Source: Flavobacteriaceae bacterium CP2B
Lineage (GTDB): Bacteria > Bacteroidota > Bacteroidia > Flavobacteriales > Flavobacteriaceae
NCBI GenBank assembly: GCA_001683825.1
Contig: LXTR01000038.1
Location: 248,001-312,000, forward strand
Length of the DNA stretch: 64,000 nt
Reading direction: 5' to 3'
The notes below the pieces were generated by a model. That model was given only the letters and a program-made list of their open reading frames with translations. It was not told where the DNA came from and searched no databases. Shown here piece after piece: positions 35,603 to 44,476 of this stretch; position 1 is the first letter of the stretch; each line of letters opens with the position of its first letter. The translations under genes and the position numbers were made by a program.

Positions 35603-35900
35603 CTATTTTGATTTAGCACTGTAACTTTTAATTTGCAATTTTTCGCGTAATATCTTCATATCCTCACTCACCTTCCTGTTTAAAATCTTCGCATAATGCT
35701 GCGTCGTTCTTACATTTTTGTGCCCCAACATCTTCTAACAGACTCAATGGAAACCCCATTAGAAAGCGTTACGGTTGTCGCAAAGGTGTGCCGTGCTAAA
35801 TGGGTTGTGAGATTCTTTTTAACGCCGCTCAGATCCGCTATTTCCTTTAAATAGGCGTTCATCTTTTGGTTGGTGAGCAACAGAATTTGGGAATTGATAA
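35603..35900 (-). pseudogene. C-terminal relic of a tyrosine recombinase (copy 3, frameshifted)
   Basis: The minus strand encodes NQKMNAYLKEIADLSGVKK, NLTTHLARHTFATTVTLSNG and, after a one-base deletion near 35733, MLGHKNVRTTQHYAKILNRK followed by VSEDMKILREKLQ, then a stop at 35603. Catalytic H-x-x-R (HLAR) and Tyr (HYAK) are still visible but in different frames. Everything upstream of the last ~100 residues is gone; the break is near a GCCTGC-CTCG-GCAGGC hairpin at about 35915. This is the same integrase family as relic copies 1 and 2. Confidence 0.85.
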
Positions 35901-36017
35901 ATTATCCGCTCCGCCTGCCTCGGCAGGCACTGCTTTATTATTTCCCCGCAAAATGAAACGTTCCCAACCAGGGATTAGCTGCGCTGACCCCAAAAGGAAG
36001 AGCCATGCAAAGAAAAC

Positions 36018-36435
36018 CCAGGCCTGCGGCCGGACTACCCCAATCAGGGATTACTCGCTCCGCTCGTGATCCCGGGGAGGGGCGCCTGCAATGAAAACCC
36101 AGGCCTGCGGCCGGACTACCCCAATCAGGGATTACTCGCTCCGCTCGTGATCCCGGGGAGGGGCGCCTGCAATGAAAACCCAGGCCTGCGGCCGGACTAC
36201 CCCAATCAGGGATTACTCGCTTCGCTCGTGATCCCGGGGAGGGGCGCCTGCAATGAAAACCCAGGCCTGCGGCCGGACTACCCCAATCAGGGATTACTCG
36301 CTTCGCTCGTGATCCCGGGGAGGGGCGCCTGCAATGAAAACCCAGGCCTGCGGCCGGACTACCCCAATCAGGGATTACTCGCTTCGCTCGTGATCCCGGG
36401 GAGGGGCGCCTGCAATGAAAACCCAGGCCTGCGGC
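36018..36435. repeat. Tandem array of 81-bp repeats
   Basis: Four full units start with GATCCCGGGGAGGGGCGCCT at 36068, 36149, 36230 and 36311, with partial units on both sides. Units are nearly identical; the first two carry CTCCGCTCG and later ones CTTCGCTCG. Because 81 is a multiple of three, long frames with a 27-residue repeat are open on both strands, but no start, ribosome site or protein-like composition supports translation. It lies between the integrase relic and tRNA-Ser. Confidence 0.9.
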
Positions 36436-36498
36436 CTGCCTTTTTTCATTCCCCGCCGTTCGCACAAAAGCAAGCTTTTGGCGTCGTCCGGGAATGAA

Positions 36499-36526
36499 AA
36501 AACCCTGACGTTGCCGTCAGGGTTTT
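36499..36526 (-). terminator. Terminator of tRNA-Ser
   Basis: Perfect 12-bp stem AAAACCCTGACG / CGTCAGGGTTTT with a 4-nt loop, continuing as a T-run on the minus strand. It lies 5 bp past the tRNA 3' end. Confidence 0.85.
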
Positions 36527-36531
36527 CGTTG

Positions 36532-36616
36532 CGGAGGAAGAGGGATTCGAACCCCCGGAGGTGTGACCCTCAACAGTTTTCAAGACTGCCGCATTCGACC
36601 ACTCTGCCATTCCTCC
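36532..36616 (-). tRNA. tRNA-Ser (anticodon UGA)
   Basis: Minus-strand cloverleaf: acceptor GGAGGAA/TTCCTCC, D-arm with GAGTGGTCGAATGC, anticodon loop CTTGAAA with TGA, a long class-II variable arm (TGAGGGTCACACCTCCG) and T-loop GGTTCGAATCC. Length 85 nt plus CCA added later. It decodes UCA and probably other UCN codons. tRNA-Ser genes are frequent integration targets, and an integrase relic lies 630 bp away. Confidence 0.95.
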
Positions 36617-36626
36617 TTAGAGGCTG

Positions 36627-36634
36627 CAAATATA
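36627..36634 (-). promoter_or_regulatory. -7 box of tRNA-Ser
   Basis: TATATTTG on the minus strand fits TAnnTTTG and lies 10 bp before the tRNA 5' end. No convincing -33 box at 19-21 bp was found. Confidence 0.4.
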
Positions 36635-36767
36635 ACAAGGTTTTTTCAATTCGCAGAAGACTTTTTCCGGATAATCTTTCGCCCCGGCCGCTACCCGGTT
36701 TAATCCGCCCCAAAATGGGGCAGGCGTTCCTAAAAATCACAAAAAAATACGCAATATGATCCCCCGT

Positions 36768-36801
36768 TTTGAGGTCTCCTGCGAACTATTCCCTACTTTT
36801 A
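36768..36801 (+). promoter_or_regulatory. Possible promoter of the sugar isomerase gene
   Basis: TTTG (36768-36771) and TACTTTTA (36794-36801), 22 bp apart, resemble -33 and -7 boxes. The -7 box has one mismatch. Confidence 0.3.
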
Positions 36802-36848
36802 ACAGCTTACTCCCAAGAGTAGTTCTAAACACTAAATCACTACAAAAA

Positions 36849-37721
36849 ATGAAATCAGTAAAATTACCATTGCAACCCCTTTTAGCCCTTATCCTGTTTT
36901 TTCTTGCCTTTCAGGGAATTGCGCAGGAAAAATACGGGGGCATGACCCTGTATACCGTACGCGACCTGATGGAAACACAACCAAGGGAAACCCTGATGAA
37001 AGTGGCCGATATCGGTTACAAATACATCGAAGCCACGGGTTATGCAGACGGCAAGTTCTACGGGATGGAACCCGCCGAGTTTAAGTCGTTCCTCCATAGC
37101 CTCGGGCTGGAACCCATCTCCAGCCACTACGGGGCGGTAACCCTGGACAACGCCGATGAATTTATCGCGGATGCCAAGGCCGCCGGCATTAAATATTTTG
37201 TGATCCCCATCCCCCCGATGGGACATTTTACCTATGACGCGCCCACCCAAACCATGAACATGAGCGATGATGTAAAAGCAGTCACCGAAATCCTGAATAC
37301 CATCGGGAAAAAATGCAAGGAAGCCGGGCTCGAACTGCTCTACCACAACCACGATTTTGAATTCAAGGAAAACGAAAACCATATCGTCCCCATGGACTAC
37401 TTCCTCCAAAATACCGATCCGGAATACGTGAATTTCCAGATGGACCTGTTTTGGACCACCAAGGCGGGGGTCGACCCGGTAACCTATTTTGAGCGCTTCC
37501 CCGGCCGGTTTAAGATGTGGCATGTAAAGGATATGGACCAACAGGGACGGTTCGCGCCCGTGGGCACGGGAACCATAGATTTTGCGAGGATCCTCAGGGA
37601 AAAAGACCTTTCAGGCATGCAATACTATATCGTGGAGCAGGACCGCACCTTTGACGGTATGGATCCCCTACAGGCCATTCGCATCAGCCATGTGGGCATC
37701 AAAGAATTCGGGTTTCAATAA
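36849..37721 (+). CDS. Exported sugar phosphate isomerase/epimerase-like protein (xylose-isomerase-like TIM barrel)
   Basis: 290 residues from the ATG that begins the signal peptide MKSVKLPLQPLLALILFFLAF (cut before QEKYGG); an upstream in-frame ATG adds a non-signal leader. The mature protein is an AP-endonuclease-2-like TIM barrel: LMETQPRETLMKVADIGYKYIEA, LLYHNHDFEF with metal His, NFQMDLFWTTKAGVDP, KMWHVKDMD and YYIVEQDRTF. The His/Asp/Glu set fits a divalent-metal epimerase or isomerase. Exported versions are common in Bacteroidota polysaccharide catabolism. It converges on the GH3 gene with a shared terminator. Confidence 0.85.
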   Translation: MKSVKLPLQPLLALILFFLAFQGIAQEKYGGMTLYTVRDLMETQPRETLMKVADIGYKYIEATGYADGKFYGMEPAEFKSFLHSLGLEPISSHYGAVTLDNADEFIADAKAAGIKYFVIPIPPMGHFTYDAPTQTMNMSDDVKAVTEILNTIGKKCKEAGLELLYHNHDFEFKENENHIVPMDYFLQNTDPEYVNFQMDLFWTTKAGVDPVTYFERFPGRFKMWHVKDMDQQGRFAPVGTGTIDFARILREKDLSGMQYYIVEQDRTFDGMDPLQAIRISHVGIKEFGFQ

Positions 37722-37740
37722 ACCGCGATCCCTTGCATAA

Positions 37741-37771
37741 AAAAAGCCGGTCGCTTACGCACCGGCTTTTT
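37741..37771. terminator. Bidirectional terminator between isomerase and GH3 genes
   Basis: Stem AAAAAGCCGGT (37741-37751) / ACCGGCTTTTT (37761-37771) with a 9-nt loop. It has A and T runs on both sides, so it can serve both convergent transcripts. Confidence 0.85.
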
Positions 37772-37786
37772 AATTTCACGTCCATA

Positions 37787-40141
37787 CTATTCTGGAGCAG
37801 CGTATTTCTCCGTTCTCGCGTCCCGGATAAGCCCGTCCCAATTTAATCCAAACCCAAAGCCATAGGCATTTCCCGCAGCGTCTACTTGCACCTCCATATC
37901 CAGGGGAACGTCTTCATACTGCTGTTCTACGGTAGCCATATTGGCAGGCATCTGCAATGGCAATAACCCGCTTGGTTCCGTTTTGCCGCTAATAATATCG
38001 AGCACCGCCTGGTCCTGCACATTAAAATTGACTACCAGGCCATTCACCTGGGATTCAAATTCGGATACCACCGTTGGGTTCGACATGCGGAGTACCACCA
38101 CCACAGGTTTTCCTTTCATCACCCTGCGGGTGTCCAATACCATCTCCAGGTCGGTATGGTTACGGGCGGTCACCGTTTTGCCTTTGTAAGAACGGTTGAG
38201 CACATCGCCTTCCCGGGCATCTCCGGCCAGGCTGGGATCCCTGGCTTCCACTGCCGTATAGGGGCCATACTGTAGGGTGATGGGCAAGAATCCATTGCCT
38301 CCGGCTTTGGCATCTTCGGCACTGTAGCCGGCGGTGCGGCCGTTGATCGGATTGGTGATCTCCACCAAAGCGATATCGGCTTCATCGGGATTGTCGGTCA
38401 CCGTAAAATATTTGCCGGCTATCTGCAGGTTGATGGGGTCTTCCCACCTTCCCGGGATGGGCTGGCCGAAAAATGATTCGCCTGGAGGGACATACCTTTG
38501 GGGGATATACACGGTTTGGTCTGGTTTGATGGGCAATACCCCCCCTTCATTCTTTAAAACCACCACAGATTTCAGCTGTGCTTCGTACCCGGCTTTCATG
38601 AACTCTGGATTGCCAACCACCGCCGAGGTTTCCGCTACCTCCAAATAGGGGTTTTCAAACAACCCGGTCCTGAAGATGTTTTTCAGCAAGCGTACCGCGG
38701 ATGTTTCAAACCTGGCACGCATAAACGCTTCCCCGTGTTCTTCTACCCCCATGGCATAGGCTTCCAGTACCGGGCCGGCATCATTGTTCCCGCCAAACTG
38801 GTCGCAGCCGGCCATCAGAATCTTGTAATGCCTTTCCGCCACGCTCAGGTGTTCCACGCCCCAGGGGGTACGCCCAAAGACCGCCATCCCTTCGTCGGGT
38901 CGGGTTACCCCCCAGTCCGTACATACCACGCCATCATAGCCGTAGGTATTGCGGAGCAGGTCTGTGATGAAATAGGCGCTAAACGCATTCCCCACATACT
39001 CCCCGCCGGGGTCCAGGCCATAGGAAATGGTGTAATACGGCATGACCGCAGAAGCCCTGCCGGTGCCCCCTTCCAGGTTAAAAGCACCTTCTGCAAATGG
39101 CTTGATATGGTCTTTAAGGTTGTCGCCGGGAAAAACGGCGAATTTGCCAAAACCGTAGTGCGCGTCCCTCCCGCCTTCGCCTGTACCTCCGCCCGGCCAG
39201 TGTTTTACCATGGCGTTCACACTCTCATAACCCCAGCCACCGGCAATCTCCTTATCGGACGGGGAGGTCTGGAACCCATCTACATACGCCCTGGCCATAG
39301 CCGTGGCCAGGACAGGGTCTTCGCCGAAAGTACCGCTAAAACGGTACCAGCGGGGGTCTGTTGCCAGGTCTACCTGTGGCGAAAGGGCCGTTGCCATGCC
39401 AAGGGCCCGGTATTCACGTGAAGCGATTTCGCCAAACTGCCGTACCAAGGAAGGGTCAAAACTGGCCGCCAGGCCTATAGCCCCGGGCCACCTGGATATC
39501 TCCCCCCCGGCACCCAGGTTGAATTCGTCATCTGACCCGGCTTCATGCCGCGGATCCGTACTGTTGTTGGCGGGTATCCCAAGTCCCAGCCCTTCTACCA
39601 AGGCCTGGGCATTATTGTTCCATTCGGCCGCCACCGCCGGACTTTCCACGGTGGTCAGCAATACGTGCCTCAGGTTGTCTTCGGTAAGGAAGGTGCGCTG
39701 CTGGTCACTTAGGTCGGACGCCCTGGCCCCGCTCTCATCAAACGGCTTTCCACCATAGGTGTCCCTGCCACCAAAGCCGCCCCCGGGCAGTCTTTGATGG
39801 GCACTATAGAGCATCAGTCCCGCTATTTGTGCTTCAGACATGCGTCCGGCCAGGTCTTTCGCCCGGTCGGCTGCCGAAAGGCGCCAGTCTTCATAGGGGT
39901 CCAGGCTGCCATCCCGGTTCAGGTCTTTGAACGCCAGTCGGTCTACGGTGAGGATTTGTACACCGGATTCCGGCGAGTATCCCAATAGCGCCCCGTCTTC
40001 ATTCTCTACCAGGTGATACCCCCCTTTGGCGGTTTCGGTCCATCTGGGCTGGCAACCTATGAGGAGCAGTACGGGCAGGAAGGCCGCCAGTGGCCTTAAA
40101 GTATAGAGCAAGGATTCTGTTTTCATTTTCACGGGTATCAT
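37787..40141 (-). CDS. Glycoside hydrolase family 3 lipoprotein (beta-glucosidase-like)
   Basis: 784 residues with a lipoprotein signal ending LPVLLLIGCQ; the start may be Met1 or the ATG five codons later. The N-terminal TIM barrel contains LSPQVDLATDPRWYRFSGTFGEDP and VKHWPGGGTGEGGRDAH, the sugar-binding KH motif. The nucleophile Asp409 lies in YGYDGVVCTDWGVT. The C-terminal alpha/beta and fibronectin-type parts follow. It would remove terminal beta-glucose or related residues in the periplasm. It is at the downstream end of a minus-strand set with YceI, haem-binding, esterase and alditol-oxidase-like genes, and about 40 bp after yceI. Confidence 0.92.
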   Translation of the reverse strand: MIPVKMKTESLLYTLRPLAAFLPVLLLIGCQPRWTETAKGGYHLVENEDGALLGYSPESGVQILTVDRLAFKDLNRDGSLDPYEDWRLSAADRAKDLAGRMSEAQIAGLMLYSAHQRLPGGGFGGRDTYGGKPFDESGARASDLSDQQRTFLTEDNLRHVLLTTVESPAVAAEWNNNAQALVEGLGLGIPANNSTDPRHEAGSDDEFNLGAGGEISRWPGAIGLAASFDPSLVRQFGEIASREYRALGMATALSPQVDLATDPRWYRFSGTFGEDPVLATAMARAYVDGFQTSPSDKEIAGGWGYESVNAMVKHWPGGGTGEGGRDAHYGFGKFAVFPGDNLKDHIKPFAEGAFNLEGGTGRASAVMPYYTISYGLDPGGEYVGNAFSAYFITDLLRNTYGYDGVVCTDWGVTRPDEGMAVFGRTPWGVEHLSVAERHYKILMAGCDQFGGNNDAGPVLEAYAMGVEEHGEAFMRARFETSAVRLLKNIFRTGLFENPYLEVAETSAVVGNPEFMKAGYEAQLKSVVVLKNEGGVLPIKPDQTVYIPQRYVPPGESFFGQPIPGRWEDPINLQIAGKYFTVTDNPDEADIALVEITNPINGRTAGYSAEDAKAGGNGFLPITLQYGPYTAVEARDPSLAGDAREGDVLNRSYKGKTVTARNHTDLEMVLDTRRVMKGKPVVVVLRMSNPTVVSEFESQVNGLVVNFNVQDQAVLDIISGKTEPSGLLPLQMPANMATVEQQYEDVPLDMEVQVDAAGNAYGFGFGLNWDGLIRDARTEKYAAPE

Positions 40142-40178
40142 GGTGGTTATCGCAGTAGGAGCCTTACGGGGGCATTCC

Positions 40179-40742
40179 CTATTGCTGGGCCATTTCTGTG
40201 TTGATGGTAATGCTCACTTCCTTCCCGATAGGCGCCATGGTCCCGGTGCCAATGTTGTAGTCTTCTCGATTAAGCGTGGTCGTAAACTTTAACCCTGCCT
40301 TGAGTTTTTGGCTACGCTGGTCCGTAATGATACCATTCAGCTTGCCGTCTAAGGTCACCTGCCTGGTCACCCCGTGCATGGTTAAGTCACCGGTTAGTTT
40401 AAAGGTGTTCTCGCCCGTCTTTTCAACAGCTGTGGAAGTAAAGGTGATAGCCGGGTATGCTTCGACTTCAAAGAAGTCGGCACTCCTCAGGTGGTTGTCC
40501 CTCCTTTCATTGTCCGTGTCGATACTCGCAGGTTCTATCTTTACGCTAAAACTGGGGGCGTTGAAATTTTCATCGGCCTGTGCTTCTATATCAAATACAC
40601 GGAACTTGCCGGTCACCTCGGAAATAACGAGGTGTGATACGGAAAAATTCATATTGGTGTGCGCATTGTCGGACTTCCATGTCGATTGTGCGTTAACCGC
40701 CATTCCCATGGCTATTAAGGCGATAAAAAGCGATTTTTTCAT
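40179..40742 (-). CDS. YceI-family periplasmic protein
   Basis: 187 residues with a signal peptide (MKKSLFIALIAMGMAVNA). The mature part is the YceI lipocalin-like barrel: STWKSDNAHTNMNFSVSHLVISEVTGKF is the defining start. FEVEAYPAITFTSTAVEKTGENTFKLTGDLTMHGVTRQVTL carries the typical L-T-M-H-G-V-T-(R/K) motif. YceI proteins bind polyisoprenoids or similar hydrophobic ligands and respond to stress. It lies 94 bp downstream of the haem-binding gene and 37 bp upstream of GH3. Confidence 0.93.
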   Translation of the reverse strand: MKKSLFIALIAMGMAVNAQSTWKSDNAHTNMNFSVSHLVISEVTGKFRVFDIEAQADENFNAPSFSVKIEPASIDTDNERRDNHLRSADFFEVEAYPAITFTSTAVEKTGENTFKLTGDLTMHGVTRQVTLDGKLNGIITDQRSQKLKAGLKFTTTLNREDYNIGTGTMAPIGKEVSITINTEMAQQ

Positions 40743-40835
40743 ACTTACAGTGCTTTATTGTGGTTTATACAGCTATTGGTTGCGGTATTCTCTTCTACAA
40801 TTGAGTGTCCTGGCGGCCACTTGCCGCCTTGTGGC

Positions 40836-41330
40836 CTATCGCCTTTTGGGCATGACCAGGCTGTCAGCCGGGTAGGTGTCTTTCAGATAGTCCATCTGTG
40901 CCTGTGCCCAGTCCATCACCAGTTTTTTCTGGCTTTCATCCAGGTTGGCGCCGCTGTGCAACCCAAAGTAAGTGTAGGAAGGCAAGGGCATCTCGTCTTC
41001 TTCCACCATTTCAATGACCTCTTCGAACTTATGGTTCTGGATGGCGATCGGCATGTTCGTGAAATCTGAAAAATTCAAGTGGCGCTTTCCGTCTTCCACA
41101 TGGTTTTGCAGCCACCAGGCCACTGGCTGTACTTCGGCATACCAGGGATATTCGGTATTATTTGTATGGCAGTCATTGCAGGCTACCTTGAGCACCTGTT
41201 GCACCTCCGCGGGCACTTTGAAATTCTTGGAAACATCGTAGGTTTGGTCATTTGACGTGTTTTTGTCAGGACGGATAAACTGCATGGCTACGAGGATAAT
41301 CAATAGGCCAATCAAAATGTTTTTAATCAT
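40836..41330 (-). CDS. Haem-binding-domain protein (single c-type haem)
   Basis: 164 residues. An N-terminal transmembrane anchor (MIKNILIGLLIILVAMQFI) is followed by a periplasmic domain. The c-type haem site is CNDCH in VLKVACNDCHTNNTEYPWYAEVQPVAWWLQNHV, the signature of the haem_bd family common in Bacteroidota. It may pass electrons from periplasmic dehydrogenases. The alditol-oxidase-like gene upstream is a tempting partner but uses O2 in known relatives. It is 106 bp downstream of the esterase gene. Confidence 0.88.
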   Translation of the reverse strand: MIKNILIGLLIILVAMQFIRPDKNTSNDQTYDVSKNFKVPAEVQQVLKVACNDCHTNNTEYPWYAEVQPVAWWLQNHVEDGKRHLNFSDFTNMPIAIQNHKFEEVIEMVEEDEMPLPSYTYFGLHSGANLDESQKKLVMDWAQAQMDYLKDTYPADSLVMPKRR

Positions 41331-41436
41331 AACCGATATTTAAAAGTGATACTTATTTGCTGTTTTTAATGGTTTCAAAGCCTCTAAAGGTTTGATCCCT
41401 TGTAGTCCGAAAGGTTTAACCGGGCAGGCATATTTT

Positions 41437-43053
41437 CTATTGGGTGGTTACCAGTTTAAAAAGTTCTTTGTCCATCTGGGGTTTTACCCCGCAGGTGGTA
41501 TCCAAATGCATGGTGGCGGTATTGCTGCTTGTGTAAGCGGGCCATTGTGGCAGGCCTTGGTGGTTGGGGTCGCCATGCCTGGCAAAATTGATCCAGGCCC
41601 GGCTGACTTTATCGGCCAATGCATGGGCTTCTTTTCCCCCGCCGGTCATCTGTTCACAAAGGGCAATGTTGTCAAAAACAAATGGGAGTTCCATGCAGTG
41701 CAGGGATTTGTACTTTCCATCAAATACCGGCGATTGCCAGGTAAAGAGGTACATATACACCGGGGCACCCCCTTCCAGGGACGATTTGGTATTCGCCTGC
41801 GCTACCGCGCCGGGCCTGAACATGGTATCTACATCCAAAAGGTCTTTAGGGGCGGTATCGTTGGGGTAGGCTTTCCTTACCGCGGCGATATAGGCATCTG
41901 CCTTTTCCTTGTATTGCTCCCGTATATGTGCCATGATCGTTTCTTCCGTAGCCTCTGCAAAACGCATATTGGCAAATGGGGCAAACTCGTTTTTAACGGT
42001 GCCGATCAACAAGGGGATGTCCCTGGACAGTTGGCCGGCTTCCTCAGAATTCACCTGGTAGGGCAGGTCTTCCCCGTCCCTGCTGGGTCCCCAGTTAAGG
42101 CCAAAGCCCATGACGGGTTTTCCTTCCGCTTTCATACGCGCTTCTACTGCTTTGAGGGCCTTCGCACTGGCATCGGCCAGAACAGGGAATGGAATGTGCA
42201 GGAGGCTGTCTGCTTCCCCTGCTGTAAGGTTTAATTGGGATAGGGTCTCTGCCGCGATGGCCTGTGTGTCGGGTTTCTCGAGGATGGCCGTCCGGAATGC
42301 CCCGCTCTGGTTAATGGCCTTATGGAACAAGCCTTTTGCTTTGGGCATGGCCATCAGCGTATTCACCTTGGCTCCCCCCCCCGACTGGCCAAAAATCGTC
42401 ACATTGCCCGGGTCGCCCCCAAAATTGGAGATGTTGGCTTGTACCCATTCCAAGGCCGCGACCAGGTCGAGCATGCTGTTGTTGGCGGCGTGTTTGTATT
42501 TTTCACCATAGGCCGACAGATCGAGGAACCCAAGTACATTTAAGCGATGGTTGATAGACACTACGACCACATCCCCTTTTTTGCTAAGGTTCTCCCCATC
42601 ATAAGCGGGCAATTCCTGGCTGGACCCGGCGGTAAATCCCCCCCCGTGGATCCAGAACATGACCGGCCGTTTCTTGCCATCGTCAATAGAAGGGGTCCAT
42701 ACGTTCAAAACCAGGCAGTCCTCACTGGTATACCCCCAATCGTGGTCAAACACAAACTCCGGTTCATCGTTTACCTGGGTGGTAGGGACCATTAGGGGGG
42801 CAACCGGCCCCCAACTGGTAGAACTGCGCACTCCTTCCCAGGGCGTTGGTTTGGAAGGGGGCATAAAACGCGATGCCTGGGCGTAGGGAATCCCTTTATA
42901 GGTAAATGTCCCGTTATGGATATAACCGCGTACTTTCCCCGATTCGGTCGTGGTCACTGCGATGTTTTTACCGGTCTGGATGGGCAGTTCCTGGGCCTGG
43001 GCCGGGATGCAGAGCAGGAACAGGGCCAGGAATTGTAAGGAGGTGTTTTTCAT
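41437..43053 (-). CDS. Secreted type-B carboxylesterase
   Basis: 538 residues from the start MKNTSLQFLALFLLCIPAQA, which gives a signal peptide and lies 28 bp after the oxidase gene. An ATG further up would overlap that gene. The alpha/beta hydrolase carries the nucleophile Ser in IFGQSGGGAKVN (G-x-S-x-G), an oxyanion-hole MFWIHGGGFTAGSS and the early EDCLVLNVWTP motif. The acid and His follow (MELPFVF region and FARHGDPN). The family cleaves esters such as acetyl or feruloyl groups. A second, different type-B esterase lies at 45.8 kb. Substrate unknown. Confidence 0.9.
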   Translation of the reverse strand: MKNTSLQFLALFLLCIPAQAQELPIQTGKNIAVTTTESGKVRGYIHNGTFTYKGIPYAQASRFMPPSKPTPWEGVRSSTSWGPVAPLMVPTTQVNDEPEFVFDHDWGYTSEDCLVLNVWTPSIDDGKKRPVMFWIHGGGFTAGSSQELPAYDGENLSKKGDVVVVSINHRLNVLGFLDLSAYGEKYKHAANNSMLDLVAALEWVQANISNFGGDPGNVTIFGQSGGGAKVNTLMAMPKAKGLFHKAINQSGAFRTAILEKPDTQAIAAETLSQLNLTAGEADSLLHIPFPVLADASAKALKAVEARMKAEGKPVMGFGLNWGPSRDGEDLPYQVNSEEAGQLSRDIPLLIGTVKNEFAPFANMRFAEATEETIMAHIREQYKEKADAYIAAVRKAYPNDTAPKDLLDVDTMFRPGAVAQANTKSSLEGGAPVYMYLFTWQSPVFDGKYKSLHCMELPFVFDNIALCEQMTGGGKEAHALADKVSRAWINFARHGDPNHQGLPQWPAYTSSNTATMHLDTTCGVKPQMDKELFKLVTTQ

Positions 43054-43081
43054 TTTCTTGGATATTAGTGTTTGTTCAGGG

Positions 43082-44446
43082 TTAGTATGTATAGATATTT
43101 CGTTCCAGAAACGCATTTCTGAATTTGCCTTCCGGATCGTGGGTCAGTACCAAATCACGAAAATCGGGATATTTGGGAAAGCGCGATTGCAATGTAAACG
43201 GCGCCATATTGAACAATTTTCCCCAGTGCGGGCGCGCCCCGAAAGGGGCCAGTTCGGCTTCGATCATCGTGATGAGTTCTCCCACCGCTTCGGGGCGTTG
43301 TTTCCAGGTAAAGTGGATGGCGATACAATCCTGCTGATAACAGGGGCTCATCCATAAAGTATCTGCCGCTATGCTCCTGATTTCCGTGATCATCAGCTCC
43401 GGCCCTATAGCCTCCCTCTTTTTTTCAAGGGCCAGGATGGCCGCTACGGCATTTTCCAGGGGGACGAAAAATTCCGATTGCAGTTCCTCCCCGCTGCTGG
43501 GGGTAAAACCCATTTTAAAATGGGGCAGGCGCTCATACCAGGGCCCCGGAACGCCCATCTGGGGGGTGCAATTTTCCGCAGAAAGCCGGGTAATGGGGTG
43601 CAGGTCTCGGGTAGCCGCAATGGCCCCGTAAAAGGTATTTCCCAGGTCTGCCAGTTCATGGTCGGTCCGGCGTTTGATCCACACCTGGCTGACCTTTTGG
43701 GCCTGCCAGTCGGTAAACAGGCTCACGCTGTAGCCGGCAGACATGATTTCATTAAAATGTGCCACCAGTTCTTCCAGGGGTAAATCCTGGTACACATCCT
43801 GCCTCACTTCATAGGTTTTCTGGACATCCAGGGTGATCCGGGTAATAATGCCAAGGGCACCCAGGTTCACCACCATAGATTCCAACACCTTCTGGTCCTT
43901 ATCACGGTGTAAATCAAGGATAGCCCCGTTTCCTGTGACGATTTCCAGGCCGGCCACGGCCGTGGCCAGGTTGCCATTCTGCATCCCGGAACCATGGGTA
44001 GCGGTGGCACAGGCACCGGCCACCGAAATATGCGGCAGGGAGGCCAGGTTATGCAGGGCATAGCCCCGCTTGTGCAGTTCCGGCGCGATGTCGCCATAGC
44101 GGGAGCCCGCTCCAATGGTAACGGTTTGGCCTTTTTCATCTATTTCCATAGGGCCCACCAGGTTTTGGGTGGAAATCTGGTTCAGGGGGCTGTCTGCGAT
44201 ATCGTTGAAACAATGGCGTGACCCCAGGGCCTTTTGCTGGTGTAAGGTGTGGATGAGTTTCCTGACCTCTTCCGTATTCTTTGGCTTATGCAGGTATTTG
44301 GCCTGGTATTCCAGGTTCCCCGCCCAGTTCTTTCGGTGGGGTTCTGCCACCATTGCCTCCCGTTTTTCCTTGCAAGCCATGCCGGGCAGGAGGATGCTGC
44401 CTGCGGTAAAGGCCGCTGTGGTCTTTAAGAAATTTTTACGCTTCAT
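43082..44446 (-). CDS. FAD-dependent alditol/xylitol-oxidase-like enzyme (VAO family)
   Basis: 454 residues. The N-terminus (KRKNFLKTTAAFTAGSILL followed by PGMAC) is an export signal, possibly ending in a lipobox Cys. The FAD-binding domain covers residues ~45-220: GSRHCFNDIADS holds the His that binds FAD covalently in alditol oxidase, and SVAGACATATHGSGMQNG the pyrophosphate. The C-terminal ALO domain ends PHWGKLFNM...DPEGKFRNAFLE, as in sugar-lactone oxidases. It would oxidise a polyol or sugar lactone, giving H2O2. It heads a minus-strand set with the esterase. The GH78 stump lies just upstream. Confidence 0.88.
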   Translation of the reverse strand: MKRKNFLKTTAAFTAGSILLPGMACKEKREAMVAEPHRKNWAGNLEYQAKYLHKPKNTEEVRKLIHTLHQQKALGSRHCFNDIADSPLNQISTQNLVGPMEIDEKGQTVTIGAGSRYGDIAPELHKRGYALHNLASLPHISVAGACATATHGSGMQNGNLATAVAGLEIVTGNGAILDLHRDKDQKVLESMVVNLGALGIITRITLDVQKTYEVRQDVYQDLPLEELVAHFNEIMSAGYSVSLFTDWQAQKVSQVWIKRRTDHELADLGNTFYGAIAATRDLHPITRLSAENCTPQMGVPGPWYERLPHFKMGFTPSSGEELQSEFFVPLENAVAAILALEKKREAIGPELMITEIRSIAADTLWMSPCYQQDCIAIHFTWKQRPEAVGELITMIEAELAPFGARPHWGKLFNMAPFTLQSRFPKYPDFRDLVLTHDPEGKFRNAFLERNIYTY

Positions 44447-44476
44447 ATCCGTGTTTTATGTTAGATGGCCTCCAGT

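Noticed and set aside
36018-36435. CRISPR array
   Set aside because: The whole 81-bp unit is repeated without variable spacers and no cas gene is present.
35938-36497. Repeat-protein frames on both strands of the 81-bp array
   Set aside because: They exist because 81 is divisible by three; both strands are equally open and no ribosome site is seen.
36532-36616. tRNA-Ser 3' end duplicated as an attachment site at the left island edge
   Set aside because: I looked for the tRNA 3' sequence around 26.9-27.7 kb and did not find a direct repeat, so no att pair is claimed.
41392-42234. Plus-strand open frame of 280 codons opposite the carboxylesterase
   Set aside because: Antisense to a gene with signal peptide and catalytic serine motif; no family character.
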